Origin: Symsagittifera roscoffensis
Lineage: Eukaryota > Xenacoelomorpha > Acoela > Convolutidae
Direction of reading: 5' to 3'
DNA: 64,000 nucleotides
Assembly: GCF_963678635.1 (NCBI RefSeq)
Contig: NC_087064.1
Coordinates: forward strand, 14,935,802 to 14,999,801
This document shows positions 21,079-33,162 of the stretch, piece after piece; the stretch's first letter is position 1, and every line of letters starts with the position of its first letter. The position numbers and the translations under genes are program-made. The notes under the pieces were generated by a model that did not search any database, was not told the DNA's origin, and worked only from the letters and a program-made list of their open reading frames with translations.

Positions 21079-24000
21079 TAATACAAAAAGACTGACTTTA
21101 GACAGGCGTGTTAAGGCCAATGAATAACTCCGCTGATATTTGGAGAAACCACAAAAAATGTTAATTAAAATTTTTCATTTTTTCCCAAGGTTCGAACAGT
21201 CTGGTTGCCCTCTGATCCGAGCACTCTCATTGTTTCAAGTTTCGATAAAAATCATGGTTTGTTTGTGGTCGGGATGTTCCATTCCTCTAGAAAATAATTG
21301 ATTTTTTAACTAGCATTTTTGACGGTTGTCTTTAGAAACTTTTAGAAAAATTTTGACATCTTGAACTCGAAATTGAAAAGTAAGCACATCCATTAGCAAA
21401 GTTAATGGGCTTTGAGTATTGTTAATTCGGCTATCTTGTAATAACTAATGCGCGCTTTTTACCAGAATCCTGCTAACCGCAAAACAGTCCGGCCAGGCAA
21501 TCGCTTTAAGTTTAATTGAATAGTGATAATTGTTGACGTGTTTGTTGAGAAGCATATTATTTAAACTTGACATTATGTCTGGCAAAAGGTTTGCAAAAAA
21601 ATCAAAAATAACCGAATAAAAAGTTCTTTGATTTAAATCTTTTTTTTCAACTAAAAACTACCTCAGGTACCTTAAATGGCATTCTGTTCTCCGCATCGGG
21701 CAGTCTTGTTCGGGCAGTCTTGTTGTTCTGGCCACCCTAGAAGAGAGGGAAGGAATCTTGTTTTTCCAGCCACTTTTGACCGCCAAAGGTTTGCAGGGAA
21801 TCAAATGTAGTATTATTGTAAAACTCTTCTATTCGTAAATTCGATTCAAAAATACAATTTTGAAAAGTTGTTCTAAAACTTTTTTAAAACGTGGTCTGAA
21901 AATTTTCGGAAAACCTGCAACTAGTAGTTACATTCAATGTAGTATCAAAAAATTACATTTCTTTATTATGTTATCTCTCATTTTTAAGTTCCCTAAGATT
22001 TCAACCGGAATTTTACGAAAAAGTGGAAAAAAAACACAATTTCTGAATTTTTTTTTTCGATTTTTGTCATCTTTTTTTCCTTTTGAATTTCTATTTTGAA
22101 TCAGTGTAGTTTTTCCCCTTGCCACTCAATCCAGAACTATCAGTGAAGTAGGGTAGTTTTCATGAATTTTGCGGTAGCTGGTTCTACCTTGAAGAAGCAC
22201 ACGACACTGGGATCTGTGAAAAGACACCGAAAATCAGTATACTCGAAAAGTTCTGTGCTTAATGCGCAGGGACAGGTTATCTTTATTTTCTTTGTCAAGT
22301 TGATAACCAGCCACTATTTGAAGAGGTATTGTTTGAATAGTTACAAACTTTTGAGAGTAACATGCAGTCAAAAGTGTGAAATATATATATTTTTAGCGTT
22401 GTACTGTTCGTTCTTTTCACTTTCTAATACTACGCCATGATTCCTTCAAATGCACAGATAGAATTTTTCATACTAATAAAGTTTTTTTAACCTTTTCAGT
22501 GTTCCTCAAATCGTAAATTATTCTCAGAAAACTGGCCATATTTGATAATTGAAATGGTACATCCAATTTCATTACCTTTTAAAGTTGACACGAAGTGCCT
22601 GGCTGATCTAATTTACATATATATTTTTAACTTTTCAGCCTTTTTTTTTAACCTTTCGTGAACTTTTACCTTTCGGAATTTTTACTGATCTATTACAATT
22701 GGAAAAAACTTACAAACGATCTCTGGAAAAATTCAACTATTCCAGAACAATTGTCTCAAATAATTGCATCTTGATTTTAAAGACAACCCGTTTTGACAAG
22801 AAGTGGATTGCAATTTAAAATCAATTCTTTTTGATACTACAATAATGCTTGCGATGACAATTTCAATCGAATCTAAAACAATTTAAATCCGTTTTTCGGC
22901 AAATGTTTTTAGTTTGACTTTTCAATGAACTTTAGTAACAATTAAATTGTTTTAAATCAAATTAATTTAGTTTTTATTCTTTCTTGTGTATATGTTTCCG
23001 AGAGGATTATACACAGATTATATTCAGAACTTTTCAAATATCAAACCATAAAATAAAAACTGAAAATAAAATTGTAATGTATACCTTTAAATTGATTTTT
23101 TGTGTTGTTATTTAGCCCGAAAATTAAAACCCATTAAAAGTATTATAAAAAATTTTTGCACCAAAACTGATTTGTTCAAAAATGAGGTTTCCAGTTTATG
23201 TGTCATTTTCCTAACAAAATTACGCCTAGAATTTTATTAATGAAAATAAAATTTTGCGAAAACTTTGCATACTTGTACTTTTCATTACCGTGGGAGGCTT
23301 ACAATTGCAAAATTCAAAAGGCATTCACTTTAGACTCAAAAATTCTAGGTAAAAACTTTCCTTGAGAAACCGTTTGTTTCCAGATGAAAAAATTTCTAGG
23401 TTTCAAATTTCTGCTCAAGTTTCAAAACGAAAAGAATCGAGAAATTAAAATAACATTTTTCAGTTTTTGATGAATTTTACGAACTCGCAAAAATCCGTTC
23501 ATGTCTATTATTTTGATAGGTAAATCATCAGCAATAATCCATTGCGAAAATATTGCTTAAACATTTGTTGTGATATTTTAGCGCTAAATCAATGCTACTT
23601 TAGTGTTAAAAACTGCTGTGGCGATAATGGAAAATCGCTAAATCCTAAATGGCTATCGCTGTTTTTGCTCATATACAGCGCTGATTTTTTGGGTGATCAA
23701 CACGGGCAGCTGTTTCTTATTTGAAAAATACAAAATAAAGCGTTCAAAACCTATTTTTTAGGAAAATAATATTTTGAACAGTTTCACGAAACAACTATTT
23801 TTCTAAATCGACATCAACTTTCCAGTCAATTTTGCCTGATGACAACCAAACAGATTGAGTCTTGAGTCTGGTTTGTTAGGCTCAAAATAAATACTCTATA
23901 TTAGGAAGAAATATCCTGCTACTTCAATAAAATCTGGAAATGGTTTGAGTTGGGCCAATTTGTCGATTTTGCCATGTTGCTAACTTAAAAACGCCCCCTA

Positions 24001-24167
24001 CTTCAAATGCCAAAGACACAGTTCAACTCATTTCACAATTATTAGCGCACCCAGAACAAATGTCAAAGCTACAGTTACCAGAAATTCTTGAGTCACTTAA
24101 GCACTGTACGGTCAACAATCCGATAACCTCTAATTTATACACATTAGTCTGTAAATTTTTTCAATTA
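21079..24167. other. AT-rich intergenic or intronic DNA with a faint old family 1 copy
   Basis: No gene supported. From about 21240 to 21713 scattered strings (GTGGTCGGGATGTTCC, ending GCATCGGGCAGTCTTGTT) suggest a very diverged family 1 copy. The remainder to 24167 holds only low-content frames (21860-22099, 22162-22440, 23542-23724) without domains, splice logic or codon bias that I can defend. Confidence 0.4.
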
Positions 24168-24573
24168 TTGCTCCGACCATCTAATTTCGAGCTAGTAAGG
24201 TGTAGGTTTACAATAATTTAGATAAAATTAAATCAAGCCGTGAAAACTTAAACTTTACTCAAGTTATAAAATTGTTTTTCAAGTTTTTCTCCGTGTTTCT
24301 AGCCATTTTTTCTACAATTTATAAAATTGTTTTCAATAATTACAAAATTGATTTTAACGTTCATAAAATACATAAAATAAATTTGTAACGTTTTTTCCCG
24401 TTCTTCTGGATTTTTTTAAAAAACCGTTTTTTATGTATTTGACTATGACTGTCAAATTTGCCGAAATTGTTTTTTTATCACACCACAGAGCAAACGACAC
24501 TTCTGTGAAAAAATTTTTCAGACTATGGTCAGAACATTATGTGCTACTTGCATAGTAACAAGCTATCCTTGTT
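24168..24573 (+). mobile_element. Family 2 hairpin-ended element
   Basis: Begins TTGCTCCGACCATC. Ends ACTATGGTCAGAACATTATG, hairpin GTGC-TACTT-GCAT and AGTAACAAGCTATCCTTGTT. The 5' CCGACCAT and the 3' subterminal ATGGTCAGAAC are inverted relatives, supporting these as the element ends. Internal homology to 17469-18084 includes GACTGTCAAATTTGCC and ATCACACCACAGAGC. Confidence 0.72.
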
Positions 24574-25519
24574 ATTTTTTTGCAACCGAAATTTGAACTT
24601 CAATTGAAATGAACTTCAAAATAAAAACTTTTAAAATTACTGTAAATGATTCGTAGTAACTATTGCTTTCGATAAAACCACCTTTAAATTTCAGTTGAAA
24701 AAACTGTCGTTTTACTGGTCTGAATGTTTTCTTGGTTGCCTACGTACTGCTATAAAAAAAACTCAAGCTTCTAATATCTTGCACATATTGCAAAAAAATC
24801 AATCTGCCTTAGGCTGGTTTTTTTATGATAAATCTAATAAAAATAACCAAACTTCATATTTTGGCCAAAATGTTTTGATGATGCTGAGCTTTTTTGTAAG
24901 AAAAATTTGGGATTGATAGTTCACTGCTCAGTTTTTATAATATGCAAAAATATTCTTTTTGACCCCCTACTGCAAGAATGCTCTCAAAAATGCAAACAAT
25001 GAATGTTTTGTGCCCTCAAGACAAAGATATACACTCAAGTTTTTTTTTGTAGATTCTGAGTCAAAACAATGGAAGCCACACAGTTTGCTTATATAAAAAC
25101 ATTGCGGTTAATAAAAAATGTAAAATTAAACCAAGGAAAATTATTCGAAGTTGGTGCAACTTTTGATCAAAACTTTTTCACTGGTACTAAGTTTTACAAG
25201 TATGGTGGAAAAAAATTTCAAAAAATTTTACATTAATTGGTGAATTCAAACTGTCTATAGAATAACACCTGAATTTTTTACAGAAAATTCGTTCCGTATA
25301 TTAGATTGACTTCAATGCAACTGACAAATGAAATTGCTATGCAAATTTTTTCATAGGCAATACCATCTGTAAACTGTTTACTACCTAAGTTAACGTTTCA
25401 AAAAATTTTTAGCTAAGACTGCTCATTAAATCGAAGAGTATTTTAATGATTACTTCCGAAAAACTGCATTGCCCCAACCCTTAAAATGGTTTGGATATAA
25501 TTATTGGTTGCAGGCGTAT
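24574..25519. other. Featureless AT-rich DNA
   Basis: Frames such as 24695-24916 are low-content and match nothing I recognise. No paired repeats seen. Confidence 0.4.
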
Positions 25520-26025
25520 TGTTGCGACTTTCGAAGTATGGTTGGAAGGTTTGAGCTCTGATGGGTTTTTCTTCAGACAAATAACGACTTTATAATTACC
25601 TCGGTTTATGACTAAAATTTTAATATAATTTGAAGCCTCTTAAGGTCTTAAGCTCACTTTTAAAAAAATATTTTCCATTTGTGATCAATTTTTTAAACTG
25701 ATGGTGGTCTTAAAGTTGCTAATTTGTCTCAATTGAGACAACTAAAGCGCGATTTCATTCGTTTCATATTAACTTGTCGCAATTCAATTCGGCTCAGAAA
25801 CAAAGCGAGATTGATTCAAAGCAAGCTTTTTTGAACTATTCATACAGTTTACATCATTTTAAACATCACATATGGTGTGGATGGGAACAATGCGTAATAA
25901 AAAAAATGAAAAACATTCAAACTTTTTTTTTCGAATCTTCTTCAGCTTTTAAATATCTAAAAAAAACGTGATTTATTTCTGGAATTTTGAGGGTAGCTTT
26001 TTTGCCCTGATGCAAGCAGCCTTAT
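25520..26025 (+). mobile_element. Family 1 hairpin-ended element, strongly diverged
   Basis: Begins TTGTTGCGACTTTCGAAG, then GAGCTCTGATGGGTTTTTC and TTCAGACAAATAACGAC. Ends TTTGCCCTGATGCAAGCAGC and CTTATT. The middle keeps GATCAATTTTTTAAACTGATGG and AACTAAAGCGCGATTTCATT remnants. One arm of the 3' hairpin has decayed. Confidence 0.62.
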
Positions 26026-26084
26026 TCATTTAAAATCTCTAAAATTCTTTTTGAAAAGATGTCTTTTTTATAAGGATAGCTGTA

Positions 26085-26127
26085 GTAGGTCCATTCTGTA
26101 GTACTTGTTTTGCCAGCGGCTAGATTC
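26085..26127 (+). mobile_element. Family 2 element, 3' end remnant
   Basis: AGTAGGTCCATTCTGTAGTA, ACTTGTTTTGCCAGCGGC and TAGATTCGTT line up with the terminal 45 bp of family 2, though the hairpin is decayed. No 5' part is visible upstream, where a family 1 copy ends. Confidence 0.35.
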
Positions 26128-26159
26128 GTTTTGGTTGCCCGCATCCAAGTTAAGGCGTA

Positions 26160-27235
26160 AGTAATCGATTATAACGGATTATAACGTTGATTTTTTGACA
26201 ATTATATTTAATTATAATTACAAACATTAGGTTTTTAAAGGATTTATAATCGATTATAATTGGGCTTTTTTTCAGGAGATTATAACTTTTTTAGTCGATT
26301 ATAATTGATTTTAGTTCAGACAAAAACCCTTAAAATCAATTATAATCAGTTATACTTAATTATAATTTCTTAATTTGCCAAAAAAATTTCTCACCAAAAC
26401 ATAATTTGAATTATATTTTATTGATTATTAATTTTTTGTCAATAACAAAATCTCTAAGAGCAAGATCTCTGGTCACATTTTGGTTCATCTGAGCACAAAG
26501 TCTTACCACGAAACAAATGTTTCATGGCGATGCTTCCATGCTAGTTGAAAGTTGCCGTGGTAGGTGAAATTTAAATCTTCCGAATCAATCTTGAAACAAA
26601 AACAATTTGCTGATATTTTGGTGGCTAAAAAAGCTTCAAATGTGCACCATGAAACAACTCTAATGGAGAAGAAATGAAAAAAGTGTCAAAAAATTGAATT
26701 GATTTGAAAACTTTAAAAACTGTTTTTTCATTTTTCACAGGAACCAACATCTACAAAAGCATAAATTATAAGCAATTAAGATGCATGTTCGATGACAAAA
26801 TAGGCAAACAAAAGGGGTTATAATCGATTATAATCGTTTACAATGGATTTTTGTGCAAAACTCATAAAATACTAATTGGGATAAACAATGGATATTTGTT
26901 TATAATTGTTTTGAAAACATTACGAGGTCAAACTGTGCACTGGATAGGCGCACAATTTTGTGTCTGCATGTTCATGGATTCCAGAAACAAGTCTTTAAAC
27001 ATGTTAAAATTCTATCGGAATGATCAAAGAAAACGAAAGAACAAATGAAGAACAAAGGGAAGTCTTTGTTGCGGAATCCGTATGCAATTCAAAAAAGGCG
27101 CAGTTTGGCCTCGTTATGAATAGAAGGATAAATAATCGATTACAATCGACTAAAATGTATTATAATTGATTATAGTTTGATTTCAAAAAGAGAGATTTCA
27201 ATCGATTTTTAATTGATTAAAATCAGTTTTTTCTC
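26160..27235. repeat. Cluster of degenerate ATTATAATCGATTATAAT motifs
   Basis: Many overlapping copies of the palindromic string AATCGATTATAAT and variants occur at 26160-26360, 26815-26850 and 27125-27235, separated by ordinary AT-rich DNA. The motif is its own reverse complement around ATCGAT. The two outer clusters could be the arms of one element of about 1.1 kb. A 65-codon frame at 26851-27048 between them has no recognisable content. Confidence 0.5.
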
Positions 27236-27360
27236 AGTTTTAGTAAGACTGGTACTAAATTCGTAACATAATCGAATATTAACTCTTGACACTGGATGCA
27301 GGTGGTCATAACTTCAAATTATATGAAACTATTAAGAAAATGAGCTTAGCAAGTACAAGT

Positions 27361-27417
27361 AATTGAACCTGCCCTGATCCTAAAAGATAGTATACTATCT
27401 ATTGAGCCATTGTGGCT
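27361..27417 (-). other. tRNA-like sequence (possible tRNA pseudogene or SINE head)
   Basis: Read on the minus strand, TGGCTCAATAGATAG resembles an internal A box and AGGTTCAATTAC resembles a B box. Their starts are about 40 nt apart, close to the spacing in tRNA genes. The stems do not fold into a good cloverleaf (acceptor and T stems mispair), so this is not a working tRNA. A tRNA-derived SINE head or a chance match are both possible. Confidence 0.3.
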
Positions 27418-27932
27418 TCAACGTATCACCAAACTGAATAGAGTTGTGTCTCATCTTTACTCTCATGCAGTCCAAATGTTGGAGACGTCGAATTTAAGTT
27501 TGATCCAGCGACTAAAACAAAAACGACATACGATTCGATAACATGACCGCCAAAAAACTATAAGATCGCATCCTGAAAGCCGTATACCTCTGCCTAATTT
27601 TTTGTCTGAAAGTTCTTTTTTTTTTAACCCAAGATCCCCATATCGGTTTAATGTGTCATCTATAATCCGTATTGTGATCAGCGTTATTAAAGTCGATTCA
27701 TTGTTTTCGCGTTCAGCTTCCTAATATTAATTGTTACATTGCATAATTCATTTCTATGTTTGATGTTGGGCGAACGGTAATAGAACCCCTTTTTTTTATA
27801 GTGCTTCATGAAACCCGAAATTATCGGCAGAATAATCGGCCGTTTATTCTGACAGTTTGACGCAATTTCGGGACACAAATTTCCAAAAAGAGCCCTACAA
27901 AATGATTATTGGCCTAATGTTTTTCAAAAATT

Positions 27933-28076
27933 CAGTTGGGGCGCACGTTTTTTGGGCACAATAGGTAAGTTCGAACAATCAATTTGCTTGACCTTAAACA
28001 AGAATGCGACAAAACCTTGAAAACACTTTTTGAAAATTCTCCACCACTCACCTCAAAATTTCTGCGCATGCCACTG
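27933..28076. mobile_element. Possible small hAT-type MITE, CAGTGGCG-type ends
   Basis: The right end TTTCTGCGCATGCCACTG is nearly identical to the right end of the 41142-41374 element. A candidate left end CAGTTGGGGCGCACG lies 144 bp upstream. Flanking octamers (CAAAAATT, TAAAATTA) are only similar. The right terminus is credible; the left one is tentative. Confidence 0.4.
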
Positions 28077-28084
28077 TAAAATTA

Positions 28085-29263
28085 ATATCTTTCATATTTA
28101 GTACCTTTTTTGCTCGTTGCTGAAAAAATAATAATAAATAATAAATTTTTGCTATTTTTGGGTCAATCTTTTCACCCTGAACTTTTTGCACTGATAGTTG
28201 TGTGAAACTTCTTGGCAATACTTCCAGAGCAACCGGCTACCTCTGTTTTGTCTTGGAACGTCTTGCTGATGCATCTCAGCTATACAAACTGGAAAATAAA
28301 TCCGTAACTTAGTGCACAATTCGTTCGCTATTTTCCTAAAAAAACTGGATAGCAAGCAGTAATTGCTTGTCACTGGTTTCAAATGGCTCCAACAAAATTT
28401 TGATCGATTAAATCAATGCAAACAAAACGGCTCTGCTCCTTGTTGTCTTTTAATTGGCATATTTTATAAAAGCGTCGATTCAGGTGGATATTGAATGAAA
28501 AGAAGCAACTTTGAGTACTTTGCTTCTCGCGAAGTTGAGATGAGACATTGCAAAGACACCTGTCAAGTGTTAAATATTAGACAGCATAAAGAATCGGACA
28601 CAGGCAAAAAATCGGTATATAAAGTGGTGTCCGCTCAAATTGTTCAAAAGTTCTTCATAATTCGCAAACCGAATTTTTGGAGGAAATTTTATGAGAGGCG
28701 TGCAGAATTTTAAGAAAAATTGACATGTTTTAAAATTAAACGACATTCAATAACCAAAACAATCAGCTAAGGAAACAAAAAATGAATTCTCTTTTTGTCA
28801 TTTGCACATCTTTTCAACTTGAGAACAATTCAAAATTTAAGTTCTAAAATGGTCGTAAAATACCTCAACATGCTTGTCAACTGTAAATATTCAGGAAAGC
28901 GACTATGGGAAGGTGACCCAAACCAACCCGATCAAAATTATTGTGCATTTTTAGTTTTATGTTTTCACCCATTCGTTTGTATTTCTCGCGTGAAAGCTAA
29001 AGTGAGAATGCTGGGGATATCTTGAATCTAAATCCGTGCAAACCTAAGACAAAAAAACTCGCCCTTAAAAATAACAAGAGATCTCGTATCAAGACGAAAT
29101 CTTGAACAATCCGACTGTTTATTTATCCCACTGTTTATTTGATTTGCCGCTTTTGCTTAACAGCATGCAATACATGGCGCGTTATTTTTTACCAAAAAGA
29201 CTGCAGTTGAAAAGTCTTTCTAAATTTGAGAGAAGTTAACATTGTTCAATTTGGAACAAATTA
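28085..29263. other. AT-rich DNA with a partial family 1 remnant
   Basis: Frames at 28152-28382, 28495-28713 and 28795-29025 have no recognisable domains. Near 29081-29220 a minus-oriented family 1 remnant is visible (GAGATCTCGTATCAAGAC, AATCCGACTG, GGCGCGTTATTTTTTACC). Confidence 0.4.
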
Positions 29264-29775
29264 TTGTTCCGACTTCCGTAACGAAAGTAATGGAATATTT
29301 GTGCTCGGGGCTGGTTTCTTTTTTTTTTCTTTGACTTTTTAACTTACCATTTTTGTTGGGTTTTTTATTATCATTCGTAAAGTATTGTTGTCCTTAGCTC
29401 GGATTTGAAAAAATTACCTTTGATCTTTTTTCGTAAAGTTATGGGGGTTTAAAGATTGCTGTTTTGGTCAATTTGGGACAGTTAACGCGCACTATATTTG
29501 GCGCTATTGACCGTAAACGGAGATTTAGTCCGTAATAGAACTTGTTCTAAATTGGTTGAAGGAAGCTTGGTTGCCATTACTGATTTGTTACTAGGAGCGG
29601 CGAAACCTATACCATTGTACTTTGTATGCCGTGTGGCGGGATGATTTTCACAAAAATCTCAATTTTAAACTTTTTTTTCGTTTTATTTTATTACATTTCA
29701 TTTTTTCATTTTATTAGTGATCCATTGAAGCAGTCGGAACATTCAGGGCTTCGCTCTGATACGAACAGTCTTGTT
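29264..29775 (+). mobile_element. Family 1 hairpin-ended element
   Basis: Starts TTGTTCCGACTTCCGTAACG, then TATTTGTGCTCGGGGCTGG. The central motif, eroded, is near 29486-29505. Ends GCAGTCGGAACATTC, CAGGGCTTCGCTCTG and ATACGAACAGTCTTGTT. Non-coding, about 512 bp. Older truncated family sequence flanks it on both sides. Confidence 0.85.
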
Positions 29776-30246
29776 TAATTTACCGCTTTCGCAAAAGGAC
29801 GAAATACATTGCGCGTTAATTATGCCAAAAAGATTGCTTTTTAAATTTGAGCTAAAGATAACAGTACTTTGCTGATGATACCAAAACTGTTTGTCAAAAT
29901 GGCGGATTTTTTCCAAATTTCTACCCTTGTAAGATGAAAAATTTAAAAAAATGTTAAAAAGTTTTCCAACAACCTGTTCACTTGTTCACGCTCAAAGATT
30001 TTTTGTAAAATTTAGAGCATCAAAACCCATTTTAGATAGAATTTTGTAAATTGAGTTTCAGAAAAAAATCACAGGGATAGAAAAACTGTAAAAGAGCCAT
30101 AAAGGCTCGTAAAGAAAATGAAGTTGATTGGGAGAAAAAAATCACCTCGAGTAAAATACTCCTTTACCTTTTTCTAAAGTCGGAAAAAAATACAAAAATA
30201 CGAATGCAGGTTAAGATGTCTAGTTTTCCTGGATCTATGGCTATTT
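29776..30246 (-). mobile_element. Truncated, very diverged family 1 remnant
   Basis: AATACATTGCGCGTTAATTA, AAATTTGAGCTAAAGATAAC and, near 30150-30195, GAGTAAAATACTCC and CTAAAGTCGGAAAAAA follow the order of a minus-oriented family 1 copy. The hairpin end is absent here. Confidence 0.4.
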
Positions 30247-30791
30247 TTGTTCCGACTTTCGATACGAAAGTAACGGAATATTTGTAATCGGTGTGGGTTT
30301 TTTTTTTCTTCAGACAAATTTCGACTTTTCAACTAGCCAATTTTGACGGAATTTTTTTTTCATTCAAAAGGTATTGCTGTCCTGAGCTTAAATTTGAAAA
30401 GTTATTTCACTTGTGATCATTTTTTGTAAAGTTATGAGGGTTTAAAGATTGCCATTTTGGCCATTTTGACCAATTTGGGAAAATTAACGCGCAATATAAT
30501 TCGCGCTATTAACGCGTAAGCGGAGATTTAATCCGACTTATAAATCGTTCCAAATTGGTTGAACGAAGCTTATTTGCCATAATTGATTTGTTACAAGGAA
30601 CAAAATCTATCTTTTTGTACTTTATATGGCGTGTGGGGGGATGATTTTCAAAAAAAAATCAAATTTCAGAAAAAAAAAGTTTTCATTTTATGTTATTACC
30701 TTTAATTTTTTTTATAGGTTATTACTGCTCCATAAACATTAAAAGGCAGTCGGAACATTCAGGGCTTCGCCCTGATGCGAGCAGTCTTGTT
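30247..30791 (+). mobile_element. Family 1 hairpin-ended element, full length
   Basis: TTGTTCCGACTTTCGATACG with a perfect 5' hairpin (ACTTTCG/CGAAAGT), GGCAGTCGGAACATTC, a perfect 3' hairpin CAGGGCTTCGCCCTG and ATGCGAGCAGTCTTGTT. Central inverted motif near 30488-30510. A local duplication (GGCCATTTTGACCAATTTGG) is present. One of the best preserved copies. Confidence 0.92.
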
Positions 30792-32013
30792 TTGCTTTAC
30801 AGGCTATTGTTTTGAAAAATCGTTGACTATTTGTAGCATTTGCAGATTTGCTTTGGCAAAAAAACTGCTATAACAATAGCTAGAATAGCCGCTGTAACAA
30901 GTTTTGCCTTTATAAAAAAGTTATAGCCATGTTCTTTTTGAAGTTTTTAAAACAGTTTGCTCTGCTCAGGTTATTGCATAAGTTTTCACTGAAAAATCTC
31001 ATTACAAGGCCGAAAAATGGTTAATTTAGATCAAAACTTCAATTCATTGTTTTATATTCATTTTCAATTGATGCCCAAGTTTTTATCTTTGTCACGGATT
31101 TCCTTCAAAAGAACTTTTCCCTGCCTTGAAGATATTGCGACTTCAGTTAAAAATAACACATTTTCCTAGTCTCAAAGAAGAAACAAGGAGAGCGATGAGT
31201 TAATATCATGAGTGAACAAATTTTTTGACAGTTGTCAGCCTGCGGTATCACACATGAACAATTTTCTTTTATCCAGGATGCCTTTGCTATCGATTTTGTA
31301 TCTAATTTCTTTGTTATTAAGAAATCAATAGCTAGCTGTTCTTTTGTTTGCTTGAGAAATTATCGACCAAATTTTGTAGAACGCATTTGACCAACTCTGC
31401 CATAAGATCAAATTTGCCAAAAGCCGGCTAGACAAGTAATTGAATACTGAGGTCTTTACTGACAGAAAAATTTCTCATTAAACTTGGCATAAGTTATCCA
31501 TACAAGAAGGAAGAAACACCAAAAAAGTTTTTTTTCTCAAGCTGAACTAGCCTAAACAAAACGGGTTGAAGAATTATGCGGAGCTTAACAGAATAAAAAC
31601 AGTCAAACTTTTTTGCGAATTTTAAAAATTTGGTCAACAAATTGATTTTGCGAGCATTGATTTTGCGAGCACTCCCAGAACACTATAAAAACCATACTTT
31701 GACAAAAAAAGTTTTCGATGAAAAACCAGGTCAAAAATGCCGTTTTTGGGCCTTTTCTGAAAAATTTTGAAGAGAAACTTGGGCAAATTTTGATCAGAAC
31801 TTGCGTTTTTTTTCGGCAAATCCAAGGGTGGAGGGGAGGAGACGCTTTAATACTCTTTAAATTCGTTCTTGTACCCATTAACTTCAACCTATTTGAGGAC
31901 GGAAAAAGCTTGTCTCCAGGGTGAATTTCAACCAAATATAGTCAAATTAAAATTAATCATTACAAAAAATTTTGAGCAGATTCAAAGAGCTGCAACTATT
32001 CCACTCAAACATG
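30792..32013. other. AT-rich DNA with a faint hAT-like segment
   Basis: No gene supported. About 31610-31850 is loosely similar to the 5' half of the hAT MITE (AAATTTGGTCAACAAATTG, GCCGTTTTTGGGCC, GGCAAATCC AAGGG), but no termini are visible. It includes a tandem doublet of TTGATTTTGCGAGCA (31640-31670). Overlapping small frames on both strands are by-products. Confidence 0.4.
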
Positions 32014-32508
32014 AACAAGACTGCTGTTATATCAATTGCATTGCTCTAAAGGTTAATTGGAAAAATTTTCGGTTGTGTAATTGACAAAATAATTGAGAAA
32101 AAAGAAGTTTTTTTTTGTTTCTTCATTTTATTCCCCCATAGGCTATGTAAAACTCTAAGTGTGTACTTAGCGTCTCGTCGGATTGTGTTGATAGGAATAA
32201 ATGGCTGGCCTCGCTTCAATCTGGAACGCATTAAATTGATTCCTACGCGTGTTATAAGTACGCAACATTTTGCACTTGAATTATCCCAAATTGGCCAAAT
32301 TAGCAATTTTCAAACGCCCGTAACTTTACGAAAACTGATCACAGGTGAAATATCTTTTAAAATTTGAGCTTGAGATCACAATATAAAAATTCTATAGATG
32401 CTATAAAAGTTCTGTCAAAAATGCTCAATTAACAAGTCGAAACTTGACTGAATAAAAAAACCACATCAAGTATAAAATGTTCCTCATTTTCTTTGAAAGT
32501 CGGAACAA
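32014..32508 (-). mobile_element. Family 1 hairpin-ended element, diverged copy
   Basis: Left edge AACAAGACTGCTGTTATATC with the hairpin lost. Right edge CTTTGAAAGTCGGAACAA. Internal landmarks CCCCCATAGGCTATGTAAAA, CCCAAATTGGCCAAATTAGC and GATCACAGGTGAAATATC are clear. Frames at 32046-32367 are by-products. Confidence 0.72.
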
Positions 32509-33162
32509 GTTACCTCAATAAAAACAAAGAAAATTGTTCGAACAATGAGATTCAAGTGCCGTTACGACTGAATGCAGTTTCGCCGGCCTTAAAAAACTCC
32601 AAGCAAACAAATCTATTTATACAAACTAAATGCATAAAAAGAAACATGATATGGTTATTAATATCAAATTACTTGGAAAACTCGTACAAATCGCCTTTAA
32701 ACCAATCAATGACGGAAAAAAAATGTCATTGAGAAAAATCAAACAACACGAAAAGTATTTCAAATTAAATTGATCATTCCAAAATACTTTGTGCAGTTTA
32801 GGTGAGCTGCAATTATCCAGTTTGGGGGCCAAATTTTTTTCATCATTGCGACTTTCAGAAAATTGCTCGAAAAATCAGAATCAAGCAGCATTAATTCTCA
32901 AAAAGCATTGAATCCATACAAAAAGTCAAATACAAAGTTTCACATACACCATGCAAAATTTCAAAAACACCAATCAAAAAATTTTTAAAAAACATTAATG
33001 GTTGTTCATGACGAAACAAAACGAGATTTTGAATCATTGGAATTTTTTCCATTCAAAGACAAAAAATCATTAAAAAAATCAGCAAAAAGTGGTCAGATAC
33101 AAACGAATCATAGCGAAATAAGTTGTGCAGCTTACACGAGCTGCAGCTACTCCACTCAAACA

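Noticed and set aside
28495-29025. Two open frames of 72-76 codons
   Set aside because: No recognisable content; chance-length frames in AT-rich DNA.
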